NCBI GenBank assembly: GCA_021783175.1
Contig: JAJXUF010000109.1
Span: 1 to 10,630 of the forward strand
Length of the DNA: 10,630 nucleotides
Direction: 5' to 3'
Source of the DNA: Pseudomonadota bacterium
GTDB taxonomy: Bacteria; Pseudomonadota; Gammaproteobacteria; Acidiferrobacterales; UBA6901
Within the stretch, counting starts at the first letter, position 1. Each line of letters starts with the position of its first letter. Shown piece after piece: positions 1 through 6,098 of the stretch. The position numbers and the translations under genes were made by a program. Below the pieces are notes generated by a model that made no database searches, was not told the DNA's origin, and saw only the letters and a program-made list of their open reading frames with translations.

Positions 1-30
1 AAGAAGGAACGCCATGTACGCCTTCAGCAT
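1..30 (-). CDS. Possible 5' end of a further minus-strand gene, cut by the window edge
   Basis: Reading the minus strand from position 30 gives ATG and ten codons, MLKAYMAFLL, with no stop before the window ends. A GGGGAG sequence lies about 9 nt before this ATG, which is a good ribosome binding site. The Lys followed by a hydrophobic run could be the start of a signal peptide or membrane segment. It would be the third gene of the run that includes the Asp-box protein and the MoaD-like protein, 93 bp after the latter. Ten codons cannot establish a gene, so this call rests on the ribosome binding site and start alone. Confidence 0.3.
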   Translation of the reverse strand, partial: MLKAYMAFLL

Positions 31-123
31 ATGTTAAAGCTCCCCGCATGGGGTGGGTGTTCCATCCACTTTCATGGCATTTTCCATGTTGGCGCCGAAT
101 TCAGAATGGGCTGCCACGAGTGC

Positions 124-402
124 CTATCCCCCGCTCAGTGCCTGAAAAATGTAAACGGTGCCATCTTCTGGCACTCGATCGGAGAGCGTCTTTCGGTCGA
201 CCACGATGCTGTGATTGATGCTGAGAGCGACATGCCTACGCAGCGCGCCGCCTTCGTCGAGGACATAATCGATGAATCCGGGGGCAATCTCATTGACTGC
301 TTGAAGGATCTCGGCGACCGAGCCAGCTGGCACGACGATCTTGCGGTTCTCCAACATCGGGAAGAACCGGTACAGATGAGGTGTCATTTCCACCGTGGGC
401 AT
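124..402 (-). CDS. MoaD/ThiS-family ubiquitin-like small protein
   Basis: A 92-aa protein with the length and layout of the MoaD/ThiS beta-grasp sulfur carriers. It opens MPTVEMTPHLYRFFP, has the hydrophobic pattern of the fold in the middle, and ends in FQALSGG. The C-terminal Gly-Gly is the family hallmark: in known members it is adenylated by a MoeB/ThiF-type enzyme, then carries sulfur as a thiocarboxylate. I chose the ATG at 402 because upstream codons in this frame lie inside the preceding gene and look like out-of-frame sequence. The gene begins 4 bp after the stop of the Asp-box protein, so the two are probably cotranscribed and translationally coupled; no strong Shine-Dalgarno is visible. 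No molybdopterin, thiamine or E1-like gene is in view, so its partner is unknown. A generic sulfur-carrier role is likely; the pathway is not determined. Confidence 0.85.
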   Translation of the reverse strand: MPTVEMTPHLYRFFPMLENRKIVVPAGSVAEILQAVNEIAPGFIDYVLDEGGALRRHVALSINHSIVVDRKTLSDRVPEDGTVYIFQALSGG

Positions 403-406
403 GTGT

Positions 407-1591
407 TTAGCCGAAACGCACCGAATACACCGGCGGAAAATTGTTGCCCAGACACTGCCATGACTCGCCGCGATCTTCCGACAGGTAGACGTTGCCGGTC
501 GTGCTGCCGAAACACAGGCAATCGCCTGCCACATCGAGGGCGTGTCTCAGTACGATGTCGTAGGCATTAACCTGCGGCAGGCCTTTGCGAAACGATTGCC
601 ATGACCGCCCACCATCGCTTGTTCGCGCAACGCACAGCCCACCGCCAATCGCCATACGTTCCGAATCCGCCCGTGCGGGCACGACCCATGCGGTTTGCCC
701 GTCATGCGCGTCAACGGCAATCGGAAACCCGAAATGCACCCCAGCACCCGGCATGCTGACCTTTTTCCAGTTCTTCGCACCATCAGCGCTGTAAAACACG
801 CCGCAGTGATTTTGTTGCCACAGGTGATCCGGCTGGGTTGTGCAGTGGGTCAAGAAATGCGGATCGTGGCCCCACTCGGCCTCCGGATTCGGCATGTAGT
901 CGTTCAACATGCCGCGGTTGCGACTTTCCCAGCTCTGACCTCCATCGTTGGTCTCAAGTACCCCGGCGGATGACACCGCGATGTGCAGATGCTGCGAATT
1001 GCGCGGGTCGACAGTGATGGAATGAATTCCCGGCTCAAATACGCCGTAGTCGATGCTCGCCGGAGTGCCGAACCAGCGGTTCTCGCTCGTCGCTTCACCG
1101 GCGAACAGATCGCCGCCTCGGCTTTCATGGTTCCACAGTGGCCGGTTGAGCTCCCAGCTGGCGCCGCCGTCATCGCTGACGAACAGGCCGCCGGGGATCG
1201 TGCCGGCGTACAGCCGGCCTGGCTGATCGGAGTTGCCAAACGCAAGATTCCAGATCTTGAACACGGTAGCGTCTTTGTACTCCGGCTGTGCTGCTGGTGC
1301 TTCCGGATTGAAATCCGGCGTAGGCAGGTACTTGACGATGTAGCGCGCACCTTGCGGGTACTTCACGGACAGCACGTCCTCCCAGGTCGCCCCGCCGTCG
1401 CGCGAGCGCGACAGTTTCGGCCCCCAGTGGCCATGGTCCAGGGACGCCCACAGCGTGCCGTCACGCGGATCACGCGCCGCGTAACATACGGGTATGCCTG
1501 CATGTTCGATTGGGCGGGGATGCCATGTGGAATTCGAACGGTCAAGGACCACGGTGCCCTTGCGAGTGCCAAGCAAAATCAGATTGGACAT
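407..1591 (-). CDS. Asp-box (BNR) repeat beta-propeller protein, exo-sialidase/VPS10-like
   Basis: A 394-aa protein carrying six Asp-box motifs (S-x-D-G-G-x-[ST]-W and variants) near residues 63-70, 138-146, 214-221, 267-275, 324-331 and 371-378, for example SRDGGATW, SDDGGASW and SEDRGESW. Regularly spaced Asp boxes mark a beta-propeller of the sialidase/sortilin/photosystem-assembly type. The family is often labelled glycosyl hydrolase, but nothing here shows sialidase catalytic residues, so a binding or scaffold role is equally possible. There is no signal peptide: the protein starts MSNLILLGTRKGTVV directly. The start at 1591 is supported by GAGGT about 9 nt upstream; an in-frame extension to 1714 adds 41 residues of low-quality sequence and was rejected. 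The MoaD-like gene follows within 4 bp, suggesting a functional pair whose job I cannot name. Confidence 0.85.
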   Translation of the reverse strand: MSNLILLGTRKGTVVLDRSNSTWHPRPIEHAGIPVCYAARDPRDGTLWASLDHGHWGPKLSRSRDGGATWEDVLSVKYPQGARYIVKYLPTPDFNPEAPAAQPEYKDATVFKIWNLAFGNSDQPGRLYAGTIPGGLFVSDDGGASWELNRPLWNHESRGGDLFAGEATSENRWFGTPASIDYGVFEPGIHSITVDPRNSQHLHIAVSSAGVLETNDGGQSWESRNRGMLNDYMPNPEAEWGHDPHFLTHCTTQPDHLWQQNHCGVFYSADGAKNWKKVSMPGAGVHFGFPIAVDAHDGQTAWVVPARADSERMAIGGGLCVARTSDGGRSWQSFRKGLPQVNAYDIVLRHALDVAGDCLCFGSTTGNVYLSEDRGESWQCLGNNFPPVYSVRFG

Positions 1592-1848
1592 GTGGTTGAC
1601 CTCATGTGATTCGCTGGCTTCGTATATTAGCAGCGTCAAAGTGGTCAGCATCCGAATCAACGGTGCGGATCGAGTTCGTCGGTATCGGATGCAGGCGTTC
1701 AGGCTGGTTACCACGCCAATGTCGGCAACCCGTGTGACACCAGCCCTTCAACGATACCCCCGCCACAGGCAGGTATGGCCGAACACGTGCCCCTGGGCAC
1801 CCGCTAGATGGCATGCTACTTCTACTGAGTGACATGCACCGAAATGTT

Positions 1849-1951
1849 CGACGGACTTTATTCGAATCCGACGGACTTTATTCCCTCAGTACAGCATGCG
1901 TACCAGCGCGCGCACCTAAATTAAATTGTCGACGGACTTTATTCCCTCAGT
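1849..1951. repeat. Three direct repeats (A1-A3) resembling Tn7-type transposase binding sites, including an ACA terminus at 1893
   Basis: The 15-bp core CGACGGACTTTATTC occurs at 1849-1863, 1869-1883 and 1930-1944. In the second and third copies identity extends 7 bp further (CCTCAGT), giving 22 identical bases. On the minus strand the core reads GAATAAAGTCCGTCG, close to the AATAAAGTC heart of Tn7 TnsB sites. The second copy is followed by eight bases and then ACA (1891-1893); read on the minus strand this is TGT, 8 nt, AATAAAGTC, the same geometry as the Tn7 terminus. The first copy sits 20 bp further in, as close as the packed sites of a Tn7 right end. I infer the right terminus of an element lying to the left of 1893, with the third copy an orphan or truncated end. 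The family match is from memory of Tn7, not a search. Confidence 0.6.
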
Positions 1952-2096
1952 GTTTGGTGAGAATAAATTCGTAAAAAGGCTCCTTGGATTTTCCGAGCCT
2001 GCAGTGATCGCGATTTTCCAGACTGCCAGATAAATTCGTAAAAATAACCGTTACCGCAATGTTCAGGCGCGCCCCAAAAATAATAAATTCGTAGAT
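1951..2096 (+). mobile_element. Probable left end of a Tn7-like transposon with three spaced binding sites (B1-B3)
   Basis: The sequence starts TGT at 1951, then eight bases, then AATAAATTCGTAAAAA (1962-1977). Tn7's left end starts TGT, eight bases, AATAAAGTCTTAAA, so spacing and core agree closely. Two more copies of ATAAATTCGTA follow at 2030-2040 and 2083-2093, spaced about 68 and 53 bp, like the three separated TnsB sites of a Tn7 left end. The element should extend rightward and carry the cargo genes that follow. If it made a 5-bp target duplication, the left copy would be CTCAG at 1946-1950. No matching opposite end (TTTATT, eight bases, ACA) was found further right in the window, and no transposase gene is present, so both presumably lie beyond it. 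Confidence 0.6.
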
Positions 2097-2244
2097 CTTG
2101 ACAGGGCAATGGGGAACAGACCAAAGATCGCTTCATGAGAGCCGGCTGGGGAAGGGTCAGTCTCTCCAAGTCTTCGGCACTCGGCCCCTATCGTGAAAGT
2201 TGCGATTGCATTCGCGCTGCACCGCAGATTCTCGAGGCCGGGGC

Positions 2245-2355
2245 TCACACCTCTTTTCCTGAATGCCGGGAGCCCCGCACAAATCGGAAATAGATGAGCC
2301 ATCCCAGTAGCTGAAACATAGCAAGGATAATCATAAAGATCCATTGCCAGCTCAT
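2245..2355 (-). CDS. Small single-pass membrane peptide, 36 aa
   Basis: The minus strand from 2355 encodes 36 residues, opening MSWQWIFMIILAMFQLLGW. The hydrophobic stretch spans about residues 5-24 and is followed by a basic tail (R24, R27, R30), predicting one transmembrane helix with its C terminus in the cytoplasm. The start is well supported: GGAG lies 7 nt before the ATG. It lies just inside the putative transposon end and 234 nt downstream of the nuclease-like gene on the same strand. A longer frame (2063-2389) over the same bases has no such signal and runs into the transposon-end repeats. I recognise no family. Small TM peptides near defence or toxin genes can be toxins or anchors, but nothing here proves either. 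Confidence 0.55.
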   Translation of the reverse strand: MSWQWIFMIILAMFQLLGWLIYFRFVRGSRHSGKEV

Positions 2356-2588
2356 TTCTCGTCTCCACATCAAAGCTCAGGAGTCTCAACGTCCTAAAAA
2401 GACCTATGCCTGTATTAGCGACGTAGGGCCCTGGACGCTCTTGAGAGTATAGACAAACGCAAAGTCAGCCACTATGTCCGAGTAGTGTCGCCTGACTGAT
2501 CGGCAGCCGAAGCTAAGGGCGACTACGAGGCCCGAGCCGCCGGGGGGATATAGCCATGCAAAATCGATGTCAGCGGGGGACCAAAGCG

Positions 2589-3227
2589 CTATGTGTGAGC
2601 CGCATTCGCTACAACCATGATTACCCCCGGCGTGTATCGCCCCGCGCCATTGTCAACAAGCCGGTATTCCTGCGGGAAGCACCACGCAAGCGCATGGAAG
2701 CGGGCGGATGCAGACAGCGCGCTGACCGTCAATTCGATCTGGTCGTTGACAGCGCTTGAACTCGAGCTCTTGAGCCAGGTAGGTAGGAAAGCGACCCCCA
2801 GGCAGTTGAAGTTGGGCTGTGATGCCACGGTATGCTTGGCGTCGCTCACGGCATCGTCAAGGACTGATTCCGCCTTTTCTCGCGCTTTCTCGGGTGAGCC
2901 CAGCGGGAGCCAGTCAAATTTCGCCTCGATCATCTCCTCGGTGTCCTCGGACGCAAGGTAGAGATCGGCACGGCCGTCCCGTTTCTTGTTCCCGCGCCCC
3001 TTCTCGTACTGGAATTCTTCCAAGGCGATCCGCCCGCATCGCCATGCCGCAGCGGCAAGAAGGCCGATGCTTGCGCGCTCCGTGTATATGAAGGGCGCAT
3101 CTTGCCCGTCCATGACGCGGCAATAGCGTTCCGTGCACAATATCCATTCTTCCAGCAGTGCAGGCCAGTGGTTCAGGCCCTTGCGACCTTTGATCTGGTA
3201 GCCACGCAGCGTCGAAGTGCTATTCAT
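2589..3227 (-). CDS. Putative PD-(D/E)xK-fold nuclease paired with the FtsZ-like protein
   Basis: A 212-aa cytoplasmic protein. Residues 84-104 hold a recognisable PD-(D/E)xK-like core: a helix with E70/E71, then GRADLYL with D88, then EEMIEAKF with E101 and K103 (ExK). The D...ExK spacing across a short beta hairpin is typical of restriction-endonuclease-fold nucleases. The start at 3227 overlaps the stop of the upstream FtsZ-like gene by 8 nt (ATGAATAG), so the two are translated as a coupled pair. The rest, including a helical segment around 113-135 and a hydrophobic strand near 142-149, fits an alpha/beta nuclease domain, but I cannot place it in a named family. A two-gene anti-phage or genome-defence role is inferred from the pairing and the neighbouring SIR2 gene. 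DNA cleavage is a prediction from three residues and the fold pattern. Confidence 0.6.
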   Translation of the reverse strand: MNSTSTLRGYQIKGRKGLNHWPALLEEWILCTERYCRVMDGQDAPFIYTERASIGLLAAAAWRCGRIALEEFQYEKGRGNKKRDGRADLYLASEDTEEMIEAKFDWLPLGSPEKAREKAESVLDDAVSDAKHTVASQPNFNCLGVAFLPTWLKSSSSSAVNDQIELTVSALSASARFHALAWCFPQEYRLVDNGAGRYTPGVIMVVANAAHT

Positions 3228-4035
3228 TGAGGGCTTTCATGAGTTGGGGTTGGCTATTGTGGCCACCATCAATTCCTGCGATAAGCCCGATAGAAAAACG
3301 TCCGCCATCTTCATGGCCGGGGAGGAAGAACACAGAAATCGCGTTCGGCAAGGACTTTCCGCAGCTTGCCATAGCCGCGCGCATCTCGTGCAACGGGACA
3401 TTAGGACCGCGAAAAGCCGTCACAATGAGGGAATCGAACGTGGCTGGATCTGCTCGTTCCACAAGCTGCTGCAGAGCCTTGTCCACAACTTCCTGTATGT
3501 CGTCGAGACCGTTGGAGTGTGCGTACGTTAGGCGGCTTTCGTGGCCCTTCAGAAGGGCGAGAAGATCAGGTGTCAAATCCATTATTCTGCCGCGGTCAGC
3601 GGCAGGTAGCAGAAGAATGGAGAGCAAAACTTGCACGCTTTCCATGCAGCAGTTTTCTCGCGAGGATTGAGGGGGCAGCCGAATGGTCGATTTCCAGTTG
3701 GCATTGATTTCCGTTGCTTCGTCGATCACGACGACGCAGCGATCCCCAATCATGGCGCACAGGCGTTCCAACACCGATTTGTCCGCTTCGCTAACTGGGC
3801 CGACGGCGAGGACCACGGCGACGTTTCCTTGGTCGTGATTGGGGTGCTCGGCCAACCAGGTTTCCGGGTGCATGGGTTCGATAATCCGCGGAGCGTGGCG
3901 TTGGTAATCACTGGCCGGTTGGAGCGATGCCACGTAGTCGGCGATGCTTCCGCCTAGCTTGTGCGGAGCATTTCCCAGCAGAACCAGATACGGTTGAATC
4001 TCGTCTGGGGCAGTTCTGATCACATAACTCTGCAT
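3220..4035 (-). CDS. Divergent FtsZ/tubulin-like protein lacking the GTP-binding loop (tentative)
   Basis: A 271-aa protein without signal peptide or TM helix. By eye its second half follows FtsZ. Residues 146-170 (ADRGRIMDLTPDLLALLKGHESRLT) occupy the place of the FtsZ 'inlDfaDv..vm...G.a..G' stretch; 171-193 match the helix after its 'GedRA..A' motif; 201-255 (DSLIVTAFRG, PLHEMRAAM, NAISVFFLPG, GGRFSIGLIAGI) resemble the C-terminal tubulin-like domain. Residues 71-110 (NVAVVLAVGP..., CVVVIDEA) could be the remnant of the nucleotide-binding half, but the GGGTGTG signature is absent, so GTP binding is doubtful. The ATG at 4035 is the only sensible start; its ribosome binding site is weak. The nuclease-like gene overlaps its end by 8 nt. 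A scaffold or sensor that controls the nuclease is an inference. The FtsZ link is a visual alignment needing a structure prediction. Confidence 0.5.
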   Translation of the reverse strand: MQSYVIRTAPDEIQPYLVLLGNAPHKLGGSIADYVASLQPASDYQRHAPRIIEPMHPETWLAEHPNHDQGNVAVVLAVGPVSEADKSVLERLCAMIGDRCVVVIDEATEINANWKSTIRLPPQSSRENCCMESVQVLLSILLLPAADRGRIMDLTPDLLALLKGHESRLTYAHSNGLDDIQEVVDKALQQLVERADPATFDSLIVTAFRGPNVPLHEMRAAMASCGKSLPNAISVFFLPGHEDGGRFSIGLIAGIDGGHNSQPQLMKALNE

Positions 4036-4172
4036 GCCATATTCTACCGCCCTGTGACCGATGGGCTGGGATGCGATTTTATCGATCGTGGACCGTGCAG
4101 CGTGGATACGGCTACCGTGGCCAGCAGGTTAATGTCGGAGAACGCCCACCGTGACTCCTCGCTCTACTCGAT

Positions 4173-4202
4173 TTACCCACCGCGGGAAACACATGCTATA
4201 AA
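4173..4202 (+). promoter_or_regulatory. Candidate sigma70-type promoter for the Lys-rich small gene
   Basis: TATAAA at 4197-4202 is preceded by TGC, making an extended -10 (TGn). A weak -35, TTACCC, sits at 4173-4178 with an 18-bp spacer. Transcription would start near 4209, giving a leader of about 30 nt before the ribosome binding site AAAGGA (4226-4231) and the ATG at 4238. The site lies in the 202-bp divergent region between this gene and the FtsZ-like gene; I found no clear promoter for the latter. Confidence 0.4.
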
Positions 4203-4237
4203 AGTTAAATCTCGTTCAATTGCACAAAGGATAAGTC

Positions 4238-4378
4238 ATGACTACGGGCAAAAAGCCGGCATCCAAAGCTGGCAAGCAGTTAAAGAGCTCAGCATCAACA
4301 AAGGCCGAAAAAATCGTAGCTGCGTCAGACCTAGCCCAGGCAAAGAAGCCGGGCGGGGGGAAAGGCAAGAAGAAGTAG
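4238..4378 (+). CDS. Small Lys-rich protein, 46 aa, conserved-hypothetical type
   Basis: Encodes 46 residues opening MTTGKKPASKAGKQLKSSAS, then TKAEKIVAASDLAQ, and ending in a GK-rich tail GGGKGKKK. AAAGGA lies 6 nt before the ATG, an excellent ribosome binding site, and an extended -10 lies upstream, so expression looks real. The sequence is highly basic and likely disordered apart from a short central helix. I recall similar short K-rich proteins with a 'KAEKSxAASALAQ' core in proteobacterial genomes, without known function. It is the only plus-strand gene in the cargo segment and converges on the one-TM gene, 78 bp away. Nucleic-acid binding is a reasonable guess from charge only. Confidence 0.7.
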   Translation: MTTGKKPASKAGKQLKSSASTKAEKIVAASDLAQAKKPGGGKGKKK

Positions 4379-4387
4379 CCACACCTT

Positions 4388-4422
4388 GTGAGTGCCCTCA
4401 CGCAGCTCGGCGCGCTGAGCTG
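4388..4422. terminator. Tandem hairpins between convergent genes, possible bidirectional terminator
   Basis: Two inverted repeats lie between the Lys-rich gene and the convergent one-TM gene. The first is GTGAG/CTCAC at 4388-4392/4397-4401 with loop TGCC. The second is CAGCTCGG/CTGAGCTG at 4403-4410/4415-4422, 8 pairs including one G-T, with loop CGCG. Neither strand has a strong T run right after the stem, so Rho-independent function is uncertain. The position between convergent stops is the main support. Confidence 0.3.
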
Positions 4423-4456
4423 GAGCTGCACAGCCGTGCCGTTTTGTTTGGCAGAA

Positions 4457-4939
4457 TCAATGGCGATTGTGGTGCGCTGCGCGTATGTCGCTACGTTGCC
4501 TGTCGTCGTCGGACATCGTGCCTAGATATTTTTCACGAAGCAACTTGCACTCTGTCAGCACCCGGTGCGCTTCTACCAGCCGCGACTCCAAGACCGAATC
4601 TGAAACGCCAGCATAATCGCATGGCTCCTTCGGGATGAACGCCATAAGGCAGCTGAGCGCTGCTTCGTCTTCATCGCATTGCGCTTGCCATACTTGGCTG
4701 CCCCCTGATCTACCTAGCCCCACTGCGCCAAACACAGCCAGCCTTGATGCTTTAGCGTCTGTGATCAGTTTCGCGAGAGCGGTACCCTCGCTGCGCGCCT
4801 CAGCTTCTGCCTTTCTGAGTTCAAGGCGAAGATCCAGCACCTTGTATTTCCCAGTACGCCTATAGGCGACGAAACCCATCAAAGTGCCAGCGGCACCCGT
4901 CACCATCGCAACATACGACACCCAAGCCGGCGCTGACAT
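4457..4939 (-). CDS. One-TM protein with charged helical cytoplasmic domain, unknown function
   Basis: A 160-aa protein. Residues about 5-24 (AWVSYVAMVTGAAGTLMGFV) form a transmembrane helix, followed by YRRTGKYK, so the C-terminal domain should be cytoplasmic. Residues about 34-65 (DLRLELRKAEAEARSEGTAL...) are charged and helical, likely a coiled coil. Later comes a conserved-looking stretch, SQVWQAQCDEDEAALSCLMAF, and a helix ending in LLREKYLGTM. I placed the start at ATG 4939, two codons into the longest frame, because AGGGAG sits 7 nt upstream; the GTG at 4945 is too close to that site. It begins 48 nt after the SIR2 gene ends on the same strand, so it is probably in its operon and could be a membrane partner or effector. 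I recognise no characterised family. Confidence 0.7.
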   Translation of the reverse strand: MSAPAWVSYVAMVTGAAGTLMGFVAYRRTGKYKVLDLRLELRKAEAEARSEGTALAKLITDAKASRLAVFGAVGLGRSGGSQVWQAQCDEDEAALSCLMAFIPKEPCDYAGVSDSVLESRLVEAHRVLTECKLLREKYLGTMSDDDRQRSDIRAAHHNRH

Positions 4940-4987
4940 TGCCACGCTCCCTAGATTCAGAACTCACGGTAACCGACGTAAATAACC

Positions 4988-6051
4988 CTAAGTAGGCGAC
5001 AAAGTTCGCCAGAATTCTTGAAATAGCGCCTGGCAACTAAGGTCCGGTTGTATACGAATTTCCTGGATGTGTGTCCTCATGCGGAAGGCCACGTCGCCCG
5101 TAATAGCCGCGATATCACTGGAAGAAATTCCCTTCGCGGTCCCGTAGGCTTGCCGTGGCCTCCATTCCTTTTTATCAGAGTCTGGGAAGAGGACTTCCAG
5201 ATTCATGCGGTGATACGCAAATCCGAGAAAAACAATCACTGGCGCGTCATTCACCATGGCCCGAATGAGGGAAATTTCGCTGGACTTCTCATCGGTGCCC
5301 TCGGTGAAAGTTCGAATGCCGTTCGCAAGCTGTAACAGCTGTGTTTGATGGGGTTCGCCACCAAAACTAATGGTTCGCCCCGGCCGCTGCCAAGGCAGAG
5401 TCCCTACCGTGCCATAGGGATGGTAGATGCGTAGATGTTGCATCATTTCAGCCGCTTGCGCTTCTGGTATGGAGTAGTACGTTTGAATGGCGTGGCAAAG
5501 GTAATGTTCGACGCAGCGATCGTAATTGAAGACCACAAGAGCAATCGAGGCCAGGCGCGCCGGAAGGGTCTGAATTCTGCAATCCTGCGTAATCAGTTGC
5601 CAGAATGAGTTATACCAAGTGCCTTCCAGACCTTGAAAATCCGGAGGGCGTCCACTCCCTGGGTAGTCTGTATGCAAGCGGCTATTTCGCTCTGCCCTCA
5701 GAATCTCGCTAACAATAGCCAATTTCGCGCATAGTTCGACAAAATCGTTGTCCTGGTGATCAACAAAATTATCAATCGAGAGTGCCAGAGGCATTGCGTC
5801 ACGGATATGCCGGGCCGCATGTCTGAGCTCTCCAAACTTGTCACGGTACTTTGGGTCATGCGTATTTGCGTATACAAGCGCTTGAAAGAGGGCATCATCA
5901 CCACTTAACGCTATTGGGTTTGGTGGAAAATCAAGCGCTTCCGCTATCCGTTTCTTAAGTTCTGAGCCTACCGGCAAATCTGCTTCCCGACTTGCTCCGG
6001 CCCAATAACATAGATCACCTGTGGCGGTTGATACTCACCAATAGCAGGCAT
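4988..6051 (-). pseudogene. SIR2-family NAD-binding protein, frameshifted in the GAGAS motif
   Basis: The frame from 5977 encodes LPVGSELKKRIAEAL onward (329 residues) and has SIR2 features: FNYD (Asn at reconstructed residue 176), HPYG (His 211) and a late VIVFLGFAYHRMNLEVLFP segment. Upstream, the other frame starts at ATG 6051 and reads MPAIGEYQPPQVIYVIG, then meets a stop after 27 codons. Adding one G within the GGG at 6001-6003 joins the frames to give VIYVIGAGASREADLPVGSEL, the classic SIR2 NAD-binding GAGAS motif, and a 354-aa protein. So the gene is one base short of intact: a recent mutation, a phase switch, or a sequencing error. Stand-alone SIR2 proteins of this kind typically act in anti-phage defence by depleting NAD; that role is inferred. 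Restarting at TTG 5977 would lack the motif and probably be inactive. The one-TM gene follows closely. Confidence 0.8.
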
Positions 6052-6086
6052 GACTGAGAGGGCCAATTTTTGTACGCGTCATATGC

Positions 6087-6096
6087 GGGGGGGGGG
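6087..6096. repeat. 10-bp poly-G/poly-C tract upstream of the SIR2 gene
   Basis: Ten consecutive G on the plus strand (C on the minus strand) fill most of the gap between the stop of the LprI-domain gene (6099-6101) and the SIR2 start, ending 36 nt before its ATG. Homopolymeric G/C tracts of this length slip during replication and are a known means of phase-variable promoter activity. Confidence 0.9.
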
Positions 6097-6098
6097 CG

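Noticed and set aside
42..53. CCCC-GCAT-GGGG hairpin after the MoaD-like gene
   Set aside because: Only four pairs, no T run, and it overlaps the ribosome binding site of a possible next gene, so it is not called a terminator.
31..570. 179-aa plus-strand frame
   Set aside because: Antisense to the MoaD-like gene and the end of the Asp-box gene; no family features.
1592..1660. TTGACG and TAATAT upstream of the Asp-box gene as a promoter
   Set aside because: The two boxes are only 4 bp apart, too close for a sigma70 promoter.
1811..1898. GCATG at 1811 and 1894 as a target-site duplication of a tiny element
   Set aside because: The sequence after the left copy does not start with TGT, so it does not form an element end; likely chance.
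1939..2169. 76-aa minus-strand frame over the transposon end
   Set aside because: Its residues (for example YEFI) are translations of the ATAAATTCGTA repeats; no start signal.
2063..2389. 108-aa minus-strand frame
   Set aside because: It overlaps the transposon-end repeats, has no ribosome binding site, and is out of frame with the well-signalled 36-aa membrane peptide.
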